From positions 121,996,001-122,060,000 of the forward strand of contig CM075345.1 of assembly GCA_037693485.1 (NCBI GenBank): a DNA stretch of 64,000 bases, given 5' to 3'. Shown here piece by piece: positions 23,401 through 31,664 of this stretch. Under the pieces are notes generated by a model. It ran no database searches, was not told where the DNA came from, and worked only from the letters and a program-made list of their open reading frames with translations. The position numbers were made by a program, and so were the translations under genes. Origin of the DNA: Kitagawia praeruptora (lineage: Eukaryota > Streptophyta > Magnoliopsida > Apiales > Apiaceae). The number at the start of each line of letters is the position of its first letter. Position 1 is the stretch's first letter.

Positions 23401-23726
23401 ACATTGCTGCTGGAAGCTGTTGTGCTCAGATCATGTGGATGAGAAATCAGCTAATGGACTATGGTTTGTCATTTTCAAAAATACCTATTTATTGTGATAA
23501 CCAAAGTGCTATTGCTATGACAGGAAATCCAGTTCAACATTCTCTTACAAAGCACATCAGCATCAGGTATCACTTCATAAGAGAACAAGTACTGGAAGGA
23601 ACAATTGAACTTCATTTTGTTCCTACTGATCAACAGTTAGCTGATATATTCACCAAGCCACTACCTGAGGCTACTTTTACAAAGTTGGTGAATGAACTTG
23701 GAATGGTAAACTATGGCAGTTCCTGA
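20421..23726 (+). CDS. pol: Sirevirus 2 Pol polyprotein
   Basis: 1,101 codons open from 20421; the first ATG is at 20451, immediately before the protease motif. Order: aspartic protease (D12-S-G, DSGCSVHMTG), GAG-pre-integrase HHCC finger (NWHKKLSHLN to LCDACQKAK), integrase core with D207, D270 and E306 (35 residues between the last two), RT with YVDD at 787-790, and RNase H with ADFAGCKIDRKSTSG, TAEAEYIA and CDNQSA. This is the copia order and all catalytic residues are present. Upstream in the pol frame are stops at 20412 and 20418. The sequence TTGCAG|GGT at 20421-20428 looks like a splice acceptor. It ends MVNYGSS, about 1.2 kb before ORF3. Confidence 0.96.
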   Translation: MQGKKKNVLVMDSGCSVHMTGDKTLLSEFEEKAGPTVSYGDGNIGQTLGYGSIVIGNVIIEKVALVKGLKHNLLSVSQITDRGYRVNFNDTHFEVISKSTGKIALTGQRHGNIYEANIHTNTENPTTCLISKASVDESWNWHKKLSHLNFNNINELVKKDLVRGLPKALYTPDGLCDACQKAKQRRTSFKSKSESSIDEPYHMLHLDLFGPVNIMSISKKRYTLVIVDEYTRFTWVYFLHRKDETAEILLDHVRLIETGTEYKVKILRSDNGTEFKNSAMEEFCKYKGIVQQFSAPGTPQQNGVVERKNRTLIEAGRTMLEDAKLPTYFWAEAVNTACYTQNITLINRHGVTPYQMIKEKKPSLKHLHVFGCKCFVLRPHPEQLGKFETKADEAIFIGYPTTRAFKVYNLRTKTVMESINVSFDDRKLTGIQEDSHDSLTFANEATNNPDEVTADTDILSDPDDRSIPDQTPVTDDDSNNANVEGEQERDITSDDSTQTSSRDSSETDSSDNQDSTSEEDSTISGGASSNSSSFEENTNPGGASNSRNDLPSARKWTKSHTPDLIIGNPEAGVKTRSATQNECLYNNFLSKEEPKKVEDALKDADWVTAMQEELNEFERNEVWKLVLRSKGRSIVGTKWVFRNKTDSDGTIVRNKARLVAKGYSQQEGIDYDETFAPVARLEAIRIFLAYAAHKKFKVFQMDVKSAFLNGELEEEVYVEQPPGFIDPKHPDHVYRLDKALYGLKQAPRAWYETLAQFLLESGFNRGTIDKTLFYLNHGKDLLLVQIYVDDIIFGSTNTKLCEKFSKLMQSRYQMSMMGEMSYFLGLQVKQTDEGIFINQSKYTKNLLKRFNMQDSSTASTPIATATKLDPDQGTEVDVTNYRGMIGSLLYLTASRPDIMYATCLCARFQANPREPHLIAVKRIFRYLKGTSSLGLWYARESDFSLCGYSDADFAGCKIDRKSTSGSCQFLGGRLVSWFSKKQKSISTSTAEAEYIAAGSCCAQIMWMRNQLMDYGLSFSKIPIYCDNQSAIAMTGNPVQHSLTKHISIRYHFIREQVLEGTIELHFVPTDQQLADIFTKPLPEATFTKLVNELGMVNYGSS

Positions 23727-24186
23727 GAAAAAGAAGTCATCAGGTACTAAAGACTTGCAGATACTGATGGAAAGTCAATCCTGACAGTGGTCAACGTCGA
23801 ATCCTGATGCAACGATTCGATAATCAGTATTTTGTCAGAGTCTAACTATCTTCATTTTATCTCAATTTCCTGATTCAAGTTATGTTTAATGTTATTGAAT
23901 TCCTGATAATGTGATTACTTTAATTAGTCCTCATATTTAAATGTCAGATAACATGTTCAATCAGGAAAAACATTGAATAGAATAGAATAAACAAAATTTT
24001 TCATTGATAATAAGAAAGAGTTTACATTCAAAGATTACATCTTTTGAGTTCTCTATCTACTAATCTATTCAACAGGAAATAAGAGACCAATCCACTCCAT
24101 TGTTAATAGCCATTCCAGATCCCATCTTTGCCACTTTGTTTGGGTGGAAGTTGACAGGGATAAGGTTATTTTTGCTGACATATTCA
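23727..24186. other. Spacer after pol of Sirevirus 2
   Basis: Non-coding sequence rich in ATCAG/CTGAT words, corresponding to 7957-8429 of element 1. On the minus strand it holds the likely 3' end of the antisense transcript (AATGAA-type signal near 24003-23998). Confidence 0.5.
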
Positions 24187-24444
24187 TTAACAATGGTTGA
24201 TGGAGTTGGATGAGGATGCCTTAGATGAAAGCCATGCGAATGCTGTTTGGAGGGCAGCATCAATGTCGATCACTTTTGCAGGTTTTTCCTTCTCAATTTC
24301 TTCGAGACCTGCATCCATCTGCAACCAGAAAGTCTCCAGTTGTCTTTCCCAGTCGAAAGCATCAAACTCTTCACAAGTATAACTAAATATATCTCTTTTC
24401 TCTAAGAGATGGAGGTTTTTCTCAATGATGGTAAGGTTCGACAT
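24187..24444 (-). CDS. Sirevirus 2 antisense small ORF, 85 aa
   Basis: Same length and start as the antisense ORF of element 1. It begins MSNLTIIEKNLHLLEKRD and includes LWLQMDAGLEEIEKEKPAK-like text (here FWLQMDAG...). Differences from element 1 are about ten residues with no stop or frameshift. Its leader contains TATTTAA near 24542-24535 and a C/T-rich 5' part. It overlaps no sense ORF. A second minus-strand frame (24263-24069) overlaps its end and is also open in element 1, which may indicate an alternative C-terminus. The family is unknown to me. Small, acidic and probably soluble. Confidence 0.6.
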   Translation of the reverse strand: MSNLTIIEKNLHLLEKRDIFSYTCEEFDAFDWERQLETFWLQMDAGLEEIEKEKPAKVIDIDAALQTAFAWLSSKASSSNSINHC

Positions 24445-24967
24445 TGCTAAAACTTTTGATGAGAAGGGTTTTTCTGATTTTTCTTAACAGGAGAGAATGA
24501 AGTGTTAAAGAAGTAAGTGGACAAGTCTCTAAGATTAAATAGAGAAGGGTGGAACGAGAATATGAAACGATTCATATTACTGGTGCAAGTACCAGGTATT
24601 ATTCAATTGTGATGTTTTAAATTTCTTTATTTAAAACAAAGTTACCATGTTCTATTTTGGTCACAATTTTATTTTCCGAATAATATGTAGCGCGTGTGCA
24701 CACTCGATGCTTACACACAGTTATATATGTAAGTCACGACGCGTGTAATCCTCACCACTCTCTCATGTAATTTGGTCCATTACTTTAGTCTAAACGAATG
24801 ATTTACTGACACCTGTTTTTGAGAAGTTACAAGTATTGTCCAAAATCAATTAAGTTTACTAATTGATTTAGTTTTCTCAAACTATCAGTAAACCATCGTC
24901 TCTCTTTGTCTTTACACTATCAAACCCTAATTTCAAAATTAACACATCTTTTGTGTTTGAAATTGCA
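24445..24967. other. Region between the antisense ORF and ORF3 of Sirevirus 2
   Basis: From 24445 to ~24545 lies the antisense leader and its TATA-like box. From 24596 (CCAG|GTATTA) to 25147 (TTTAAG) lies the segment missing from element 1, with GT...AG ends. From ~24880 the sequence (TCAAACCCTAATTTC) reads like a plant 5' leader for ORF3, so a subgenomic promoter or splice is possible. Confidence 0.5.
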
Positions 24968-27900
24968 ATGGAGAACTTATACATGAATAGCAAGGTGGTA
25001 ATCAATGGAGTTACGTTTAATACTAATAACTTCACTGCAGTTCTAGATCATCAGGACTTGCCAAGTGATTTCCACATTATTCAGGACTTTTTGGCCTCAA
25101 GCCCAATCAATTATGCTCTAACCCAACCTGCCAAGATATCGTTTAAGTCTGTTATGCAGGTTTGGAACACAAGTGTTTTTGGGAAAAGTCATCCATCAGA
25201 AAATCCTCAGATGAGCTTTGAATATGACAATGTTACATACTATGTGACACCTGAGATTGTCAATGCAGCCCTACACTTACCATCAATCATTGGTAACCCT
25301 GTGTTCAAAGTTACTGATGCAAAACTTCTTGAGTATGTTGTAAGCTTGGGTTACAATGGAACACCAAAGAAGTTTGGAGAGCTCTACAGGACAAAGCTCA
25401 AGAAGGAATGGAATTTCTTCTTTGACACAATCAGCAGATGTTTCTTGAATAAAGTGTCAAACTTTGATGCCTTACCCACTGGTTCAGCTAAAATTGGGTA
25501 CTCTCTAATTCATGATCTCTCATCTGATTATGGTTCCTTTATACTGAAGGCATTAAGTGAAAGAAAAGCAGATAAATGTGGTTATGTTTGCTTTCTTAGA
25601 TTTTTTCAATTAATATTTTCTCACTTATGTCCTCATGCTGTTTTTGAGAATGATACAATTTTACCGATATGTAAAATCTCAGATAACAATATAAAGAGTC
25701 TAATCAATTCTGATAAGGCAAATAAGTTTGTGGGATCTCCATACATTCCTGATGAAGTATGGTCTCTTTTAAGAAAGAGAATGCCTATTCAATATGGCTC
25801 AGCAACTGGTGCTATGGAACAGGACCTTACACATCCTATTCCTGACACAAGCACACAACCTAAACACTTACCTAAACAGTTAACCACCTCTGATGTCTCA
25901 CAAAAGGCATCAGTTGTAAAATCAAAGAAATCAGCTAGATCTGATGTGTCTAAGAGGCAATCAGGGTCAAAGGATTTCTCCACTCCAACTCATTCTCAAA
26001 TGAAGTCACAAGGGGGTGGACAAAGAGTTGTTCGAGGAACTATTTCTGATTCTGATGATGATTCAATGCCTATATCAGTCTTGTTGAAAAAGAAGGAGAT
26101 TGATGTTGTTGATACAAGAGAAGTGGCTGTCTCTGAAAAGCCAAAGAAAAGAAGAAGATTAATCATCAAAGGCAAATTTGTTGATCATACAGAATTTTTG
26201 AATCTTACTGATGATATGGAAAGCAATCCTGATGTTGTTAATCAGGATGGATCATCAGTTCCTGACGCAACTGCTAATCCTGACATCTCTACTCCAAATA
26301 ATTCACCTGTGAAGACTGTTGAGATTTCTGATTCTCCAGCATCTGCATCTCCAAAGAGAAGAATTATTGAGATGTCCGTTGATGAAGTAAATGCTATTGC
26401 TGCTCAGCTGGGTGTTAAACCTTCACCTCTTGAAGTAAAAACTGCTGAAGTAAATGTTTTTCACAGACATAAGAAACAGAGGACTACTGTGTCATCTCTG
26501 AAAGGATCCAGCCCACAAGAACCTGAACTTCAAAGGAGTTCAGAAGCTATTGCAGATCCAGTCACACAAGAACCACCTACTCAAAGTGTAGGTGCAGACA
26601 TTTCTGAAGGAATAGTCCCACAAGAACCATCTTCTCAAAGGGAAGGTGAAGACAAGAATATTCCTGCCCCACAAGAACCATCTTCTCAAAGTGAAGATGC
26701 TGGCAAACTAAGTTCAGCAGGGGAGTTTCCTGACAATGCTCAAGGGGCTTCTGAAATTGAAATTGAACTTGCTAGAAGTCTGGCAGAAAAAGCTGCTCAT
26801 GATTTGCACATTGCTGAATGTGACAGAGTGATTGCTGACACTGCATTTGAGGGAAGTACACAAGAACCTTTGACTCAAAGTGTTGAAGAAGCTTCAAAAC
26901 CTCAGACTACACAAGAACCATCAGTAGCAAATACTGATGCAAGTCATGCTATAGTTGCAGTAGTCAATCCTGATGAAAGTACTACTGATTCACTTATTCC
27001 ATTGCTTATTGAGCCAATTTCTGCAAGGCCAATGGATTCGTTAACTACTTCATCAGGTAACATCTCTTTATCTACTTCATTTACTACTGATAGTATGATT
27101 ACAGATAGACCTGCTAAAAGGGATACCTCTATCTGTATGACTTCAGACAATTCTTCTCAGCCACCTCTTATTTCTTCACAATTAACGAGCCAGAACCTTT
27201 CTTGTGAGATTGAGAGTGAACATTTAGAGAAAAAGAAGAGTGATGAGAGGCAGTCTCCTGAACTGGCAAAAGGAGAGGTAGAAAAGAGTGAGAAGTTATT
27301 AACTTCTAGTGAGGTAGAAGTTGCTATTGAAAGCAACTTAGGTAACATTGTGAGAAGTGATGAGATCACTTTAAAACAAAAGAGAGATTTAGGACATGTT
27401 CCTCATTTGTCTGCAGGTCATCAGGATTCACCAGCTGTATCTACTGGTGTTTTGAAACTGAAGGGTATTATGCTTCCTGATGATGATGTTGAACATAAAC
27501 TTCCTGAGGCTGGTGGTGGCTCAGATGATGATGATGATGATGATCATCCTGATCTTGAAACAAGGCAAATGCAGGCGGCTATAAAAGCAAGTCTCCAATC
27601 TACTTATGGGTCTTCAAGTAGATACATGCAGTCAATAACTGAAGAAGAATTCAGAGGGGAGTATACTTCACTTCTTCCACCTGATACTCGAGCTACAAGG
27701 GGACATGAATGGGATACAGAATGGAAGGAACCTACTGCTGAGATGAATTTTCAAAATGCTCTGTTTCATTCTGGTCATATTGCTACGCGGATGCCGACAC
27801 CTGAACTTAAGGCTCTTCTCAAAACCAATGCTCTTCTAGCAAAGGGATTGAGGAGTGAGATTGAATCAATGAAGGCTGCAACAGATAAATTTCAAGCGGG

Positions 27901-30013
27901 GATTCAAACATCTGTTTCTATATCTGCTACTGCTTCTCAAGCACGTCTTCTTGCAGATGATATTAAAGCTCTTGACAGGAGATTGGATTCTAGAATGACT
28001 GTCTTGGAATCTAAAGTTGATACTATCGATGAAACCCTCAAGCTTATATTGTCGTTCTTCATTCAGGACGATACTGATGTCAAAAAGGGGGAGAAGATAG
28101 TCAAAACAAAATGTTCTCCTGATCCAGTTGTACAAAAGGATGATAATTCTGGAAATGATGGTGGTGCTGAGTCACATCAGAAAATTGAAACCTCTGATGC
28201 TGCTTTACTGATAAAGAGAACGAATACTCATGCTTGCAAAACTAAGCAGTCAACTCATGTTTCTGAATCTGGAAAGAAGACATTGACATCTGGTCAAATT
28301 CTGTCAACCATTCCTGAGGATGATGTGTATGTGGAACAGGATGAAGATGCTGCTAATCTGTTTCATGAACTTGACACTGGGGATGGTCGTGTTCTTAAAT
28401 TATTTCATAAAGACAAAAGAGTTCAACAGTATCATGCTAAGAAAGCACTTGTCTTATCTACTGAAGAAAATCCAAACATGACTACTGATGAATTCTTAGA
28501 AGAACAGAACAAGATCCTTGAAGAGCTTGCAAAACAGAATAAAACTCTTGCTGCAAGAAGAGGAAGAGGCAGAGGAGGAAGATACAGAAATAGAGGAAGA
28601 TTATCTGCTCAAACTAGTTCAAGGCAAACAAGATCTAGTGGAATCAAATTGAAAGATGGTTCTGAAAGTGAAAAGAAGAAAACTCCACTATCTCTTGCAT
28701 CAACTCCAGATAACAAATTTAATGCTCCTGAAGAAATTGTAGAGGAGATATTGCCTTTGAAAAGGAAGAGTAAGGCAGCTGTTCAATCTACTGCATTTAA
28801 TGAGAAGTCAGTCGTTGTTTCTGATTCTGAAATCTTAAAAGAACTTAAGATTATGATTCTTAAAGTTGTGGTTGAATTTCACAATGTGGAAGTTTCTGAA
28901 GATACATTGGAGTATGAACAAGAAAACTTCAGAAGATTTGAAAGAGAAAGTGAAGTCAGAGCTAAAGCCACAAAAGCAGAAAAGATAACAACCAGGGATT
29001 ACTTAAGAAATGTTCATAGATCTGACAGGAAGTTATGGTATGATAGAGATAGATCTGTTCCTGAACATCAGCAGGATTATCCAACTAATGAGAAGAAGAA
29101 GAGTAAGAAGAAGGAGGTGGATAAGGCTGATTATAGGAAACCAGTTGTATTCATATCAGCTGGATTGATAAAAGAGTCTTCTTTGATAAATGAATTTCTG
29201 ATTGTTAAAACAGAGTCTAATACTTTTGTTGCTGAAAATCCACCAAAATGGGTGAGTATGCAATCTGGCTTGAGAGGATGGGAACCTGGCACAAGAGGAG
29301 GAATTGGATATAGTCATGCACTGGTTATTTTCATTGCACAAACTGATCAATATGCTCTAGTTGACAAGATTGGGGATGAGTTAACTGTAGATCATCTTTG
29401 GAAACTTGAAGCTGTTGCTATTATTGCTGATTGTCATGCTGATGCAAAGAAAATAGAGAAGCTGGTGTACTTCATGAAAGATGGAAGTGTGAAGAAGATT
29501 CCTATTCATGAATTGTTGTGTAAATCTGCAAAAGAACTGAAATATGTTTTGTATCTTCTCAGAAGTAAAAGAATAAATGTTCGTGAAAGAGAAGTTTATC
29601 AAAATTGGTGTGTCATGATTTACCGGAAGATTAGACAGAGATTCATGGATGGAGGAACAAGGTATGATGGCAATTATATTCCCATGTACTTAAATTTAAT
29701 AGATAGAGAGGTTGAAATGAAGAAAGGTACAGCTGTTAAAGAAGTGTATCTAGGCATGGAACAACTGTCTCTAAATCCGGATGGGAAGGAAATTGCTTAT
29801 GTGTTGCTAGGTGACTTAGATCTTCCGAGAAACTCAATTAAGAACATCAGGGCAGCTATTTATCAGATTAATGAGGAAGATGAAGAACTCAAAAATCTGA
29901 AGAAGAAACTGATTCAAATTCTTGAAAGCAAGGAAGAAGAATTGTTATCTGAATTCTTGAGACTGAATCTGTTCTATCAAAGAATTTCTGAAACTGTTCC
30001 TGATGATTTTTAG
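24968..30013 (+). CDS. Sirevirus 2 third ORF (envelope-position protein)
   Basis: 1,681 aa from the ATG at 24968 (MENLYMNSKVVING); the frame is open slightly upstream but only from a GTG. Residues ~1-270 form a conserved globular block (VWNTSVFGKS, NVTYYVTPEIVNAALHLPS, KKEWNFFFDTISRCF) resembling the 'putative plant transposon protein' regions reported in Sirevirus third ORFs. Residues ~515-650 contain about six QEP-centred repeats (PQEPSSQ, TQEPPTQSV). Residues ~945-1030 are coiled coil, ~1195-1210 an Arg/Gly patch (RRGRGRGGRYRNRGR), and ~1400-1681 a conserved C-terminal block. I see no signal peptide and no convincing membrane helix, so an envelope role is not supported by the sequence. The basic and RGG patches favour nucleic-acid binding. 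No stop codons. Element 1 holds a broken copy. Confidence 0.9.
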   Translation: MENLYMNSKVVINGVTFNTNNFTAVLDHQDLPSDFHIIQDFLASSPINYALTQPAKISFKSVMQVWNTSVFGKSHPSENPQMSFEYDNVTYYVTPEIVNAALHLPSIIGNPVFKVTDAKLLEYVVSLGYNGTPKKFGELYRTKLKKEWNFFFDTISRCFLNKVSNFDALPTGSAKIGYSLIHDLSSDYGSFILKALSERKADKCGYVCFLRFFQLIFSHLCPHAVFENDTILPICKISDNNIKSLINSDKANKFVGSPYIPDEVWSLLRKRMPIQYGSATGAMEQDLTHPIPDTSTQPKHLPKQLTTSDVSQKASVVKSKKSARSDVSKRQSGSKDFSTPTHSQMKSQGGGQRVVRGTISDSDDDSMPISVLLKKKEIDVVDTREVAVSEKPKKRRRLIIKGKFVDHTEFLNLTDDMESNPDVVNQDGSSVPDATANPDISTPNNSPVKTVEISDSPASASPKRRIIEMSVDEVNAIAAQLGVKPSPLEVKTAEVNVFHRHKKQRTTVSSLKGSSPQEPELQRSSEAIADPVTQEPPTQSVGADISEGIVPQEPSSQREGEDKNIPAPQEPSSQSEDAGKLSSAGEFPDNAQGASEIEIELARSLAEKAAHDLHIAECDRVIADTAFEGSTQEPLTQSVEEASKPQTTQEPSVANTDASHAIVAVVNPDESTTDSLIPLLIEPISARPMDSLTTSSGNISLSTSFTTDSMITDRPAKRDTSICMTSDNSSQPPLISSQLTSQNLSCEIESEHLEKKKSDERQSPELAKGEVEKSEKLLTSSEVEVAIESNLGNIVRSDEITLKQKRDLGHVPHLSAGHQDSPAVSTGVLKLKGIMLPDDDVEHKLPEAGGGSDDDDDDDHPDLETRQMQAAIKASLQSTYGSSSRYMQSITEEEFRGEYTSLLPPDTRATRGHEWDTEWKEPTAEMNFQNALFHSGHIATRMPTPELKALLKTNALLAKGLRSEIESMKAATDKFQAGIQTSVSISATASQARLLADDIKALDRRLDSRMTVLESKVDTIDETLKLILSFFIQDDTDVKKGEKIVKTKCSPDPVVQKDDNSGNDGGAESHQKIETSDAALLIKRTNTHACKTKQSTHVSESGKKTLTSGQILSTIPEDDVYVEQDEDAANLFHELDTGDGRVLKLFHKDKRVQQYHAKKALVLSTEENPNMTTDEFLEEQNKILEELAKQNKTLAARRGRGRGGRYRNRGRLSAQTSSRQTRSSGIKLKDGSESEKKKTPLSLASTPDNKFNAPEEIVEEILPLKRKSKAAVQSTAFNEKSVVVSDSEILKELKIMILKVVVEFHNVEVSEDTLEYEQENFRRFERESEVRAKATKAEKITTRDYLRNVHRSDRKLWYDRDRSVPEHQQDYPTNEKKKSKKKEVDKADYRKPVVFISAGLIKESSLINEFLIVKTESNTFVAENPPKWVSMQSGLRGWEPGTRGGIGYSHALVIFIAQTDQYALVDKIGDELTVDHLWKLEAVAIIADCHADAKKIEKLVYFMKDGSVKKIPIHELLCKSAKELKYVLYLLRSKRINVREREVYQNWCVMIYRKIRQRFMDGGTRYDGNYIPMYLNLIDREVEMKKGTAVKEVYLGMEQLSLNPDGKEIAYVLLGDLDLPRNSIKNIRAAIYQINEEDEELKNLKKKLIQILESKEEELLSEFLRLNLFYQRISETVPDDF

Positions 30014-30079
30014 AAGGTATTTTGTTTTGAGTTTTTGACATCTTGAATCAAGGAATTTGTGCTTTGTTTTATAAAGAAC

Positions 30080-30093
30080 AAATTGGGGGAGAT
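30080..30093 (+). other. Polypurine tract of Sirevirus 2
   Basis: AAATTGGGGGAGAT immediately before the 3' LTR start TGTTAGAT. Confidence 0.9.
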
Positions 30094-30590
30094 TGTTAGA
30101 TATTGATTCAAGAGATGATCAGGATCTGGGCATTACTGATCAGATACTGATGCTGACGTCATCAGGAATGCACCGTCAGTATTGGACTATCAGGATTAGA
30201 AGCTGGTCAGTATTTGATGAAGATTCTCATCAGACCAGAGATCAAGGAAGATTGATATGTCGGTTCCTAATTTGTAGGAAGGCAGCTATCATACAAGATA
30301 TGCATTCAGAGATATATGTAATTGATTTAGAATATCTTGTAATTGATAGTGCAACTGTGTACATTATATAAACACAGTTTAGGTTTTACATTTTGTAAGA
30401 ACTTACACGAGTTATATTGTAACCTAGCAGCTCTTAAGAACATAAGAATTTCTTAAGAGAGTTTTGTAACAGTTTTATATTAGAGTTAATAAAGCTGTTA
30501 TTGATTCATACTTGTGTTATTTGTTTTAAGTCGAAAATCTTATACAATTGTATTCAACCCCCTTCTACAATTGTTATTTACTGGGCAACA
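30094..30590 (+). repeat. 3' LTR of Sirevirus 2
   Basis: 497 bp, matching 17533-18029 except for one A/G difference near 30239. TATA at 30365-30371 and AATAAA at 30488-30493. Apparent ORFs crossing this LTR are artefacts. Confidence 0.97.
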
Positions 30591-30780
30591 GGCTGAAATG
30601 GAGCAACTGGATGTTGCTATTCTTGATACTGATATGGCGGAGGCTAGCGGAACGCCCGCTGTGCCTGATGTTGCTGTCGAGCCCCTTAGTGCCATCGCTA
30701 CTGCGTATAACAGTGAGGATGAAGATGCGGAACCGCTAAGGGGTATGGAGGGTCCCTTGAGCGGGTCTCGTTGGGGATAA
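30591..30780 (+). pseudogene. Tat antisense gene, last coding piece
   Basis: Starts with the second target copy GGCTG and then continues in the exact frame left at 17532. It encodes an acidic tail (AVEPLSAIATAY, NSEDEDAEPL) ending in a TAA at 30778. The repeated phrase 'PLS(T/A)IAT(V/A)Y' just before and after the insertion shows an internal duplication in this exon. It is separated from its own upstream exons by the 13-kb Sirevirus. Confidence 0.8.
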
Positions 30781-31180
30781 TTGACTTGTGTAATTTATTT
30801 TTCCTTTGAATTTTTTTGGAATCACTCAGCGGGTATGTCCGCTGTGTGACTTTGAAACATTTTGGTATAGACTCTTTTTTGTGAATCTCAAACTCTGGAA
30901 TATTTGTGGTTTGTTGGGAATATATTTGTGTTAATTTGGTATATTTTTGGTAATTTGGTTCGAGGCATAATTTTGAATTTGTGTTTGTAATTTCTTGGTC
31001 AGAGTCTGTAGTAAATATGTGGGAAATTGGTTTACCTGGGAATTGTAGTTTTGACTGTGGGAGTTTGTCTTCAGCATTTAATACTGCATGGGAGTCAAAA
31101 AATTTGACTGTGCCTTTACTTCTTTCTACATGGAGACTGTAAATTTTTGACTGGTGATGACTTTAACCTTCATTTACCCC
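30781..31180 (+). other. 3' untranslated region of antisense gene 1 and upstream region of antisense gene 2
   Basis: T/G-rich, no coding frame. Contains AGCGGGTATGTCCGCTGTG near 30829-30847, an inverted AGCGG/CCGCT pair like those in the tandem arrays. Confidence 0.5.
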
Positions 31181-31189
31181 TATAAATAG
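31181..31189 (+). promoter_or_regulatory. TATA box of Tat antisense gene 2
   Basis: TATAAATAG, a canonical plant TATA box, 77 bases before the chosen ATG. A pyrimidine-rich leader (CATTCCCTCTCCAGC) lies in between. Confidence 0.7.
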
Positions 31190-31265
31190 GATGATTTGCT
31201 TGTTGATTTTGATCATTCCCTCTCCAGCTTGTTTCAGAAAACCCTTTCTCTTTACACCGAATAAT

Positions 31266-31598
31266 ATGAATATTTCTGACATGAATGATTCCTTCACCCT
31301 GTTTTCTTGGGGTCGCGAGTTAGCTATCTCGAAGGAGACAGAGGCTGGCTGGTATGCCTTTGCCAAGTATTACGAGGATGAGGGCGACCTTTATTCGGCC
31401 GAGGAGTGCCGTAAGACTGCTCGGAAAGTGGCTGCGGAGCGTGCTGCGAAAGAGGCCAAGGATGCCGAGGATGCCGAGGATGCCAAGGGAGCGCCTGAGG
31501 AAATTAAGTGGAACATTCGCAACTTCCGTGCTTCTCCGCAGGGCGAGAGCTCCGGGAAGAAGGATGAGGATGCCAAGAAGAAGGCTGCCCAGGCATGA
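31266..31598 (+). CDS. Tat antisense gene 2, small charged protein, 110 aa
   Basis: Starts MNISDMNDSFTLFSWGREL. An upstream in-frame ATG at 31191 falls on the TATA/start region, so the ATG at 31266 is preferred. Residues ~20-55 contain AGWYAFAKYYEDEGDLYSAE, a tetratricopeptide-like helix pair. The rest is Ala/Lys/Glu/Asp-rich (AKEAKDAEDAEDAK) and probably helical. TATA at 31181, AATAAA at 31665. Codons are G/C-rich compared with surrounding AT-rich DNA, which argues for real coding use. It lies on the strand opposite to gag-pol, between antisense gene 1 and the 47-bp array. Function not recognised. Confidence 0.6.
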   Translation: MNISDMNDSFTLFSWGRELAISKETEAGWYAFAKYYEDEGDLYSAEECRKTARKVAAERAAKEAKDAEDAEDAKGAPEEIKWNIRNFRASPQGESSGKKDEDAKKKAAQA

Positions 31599-31664
31599 AG
31601 GTCTTAATGTAGGAATCTTTGGCCTTGTAATAAGAAACATGCTTGTAATCCTTTTTATTTTATG

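Larger units (their letters stand above)
17533..30590 (+). mobile_element. Sirevirus-type Ty1/copia element 2, structurally intact and young
   Basis: 13,058 bp. LTRs 17533-18029 and 30094-30590 are both 497 bp and differ at one position that I could find. Target duplications GGCTG (17528-17532 and 30591-30595) are identical. The element has a tRNA-iMet primer site, gag, pol, a small antisense ORF, a 1,681-codon third ORF and a polypurine tract, all without stops. It interrupts the last coding exon of the Tat antisense gene. The single LTR difference implies a recent insertion and a possibly mobile copy. Confidence 0.97.

Noticed and set aside
24968..30013. Calling ORF3 an envelope protein
   Set aside because: No signal peptide, transmembrane helix or fusion motif is visible; position alone is not enough.
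30591..30780. Independent small gene after Sirevirus 2
   Set aside because: It is the in-phase continuation of the exon ending at 17532, with the target duplication at its start.
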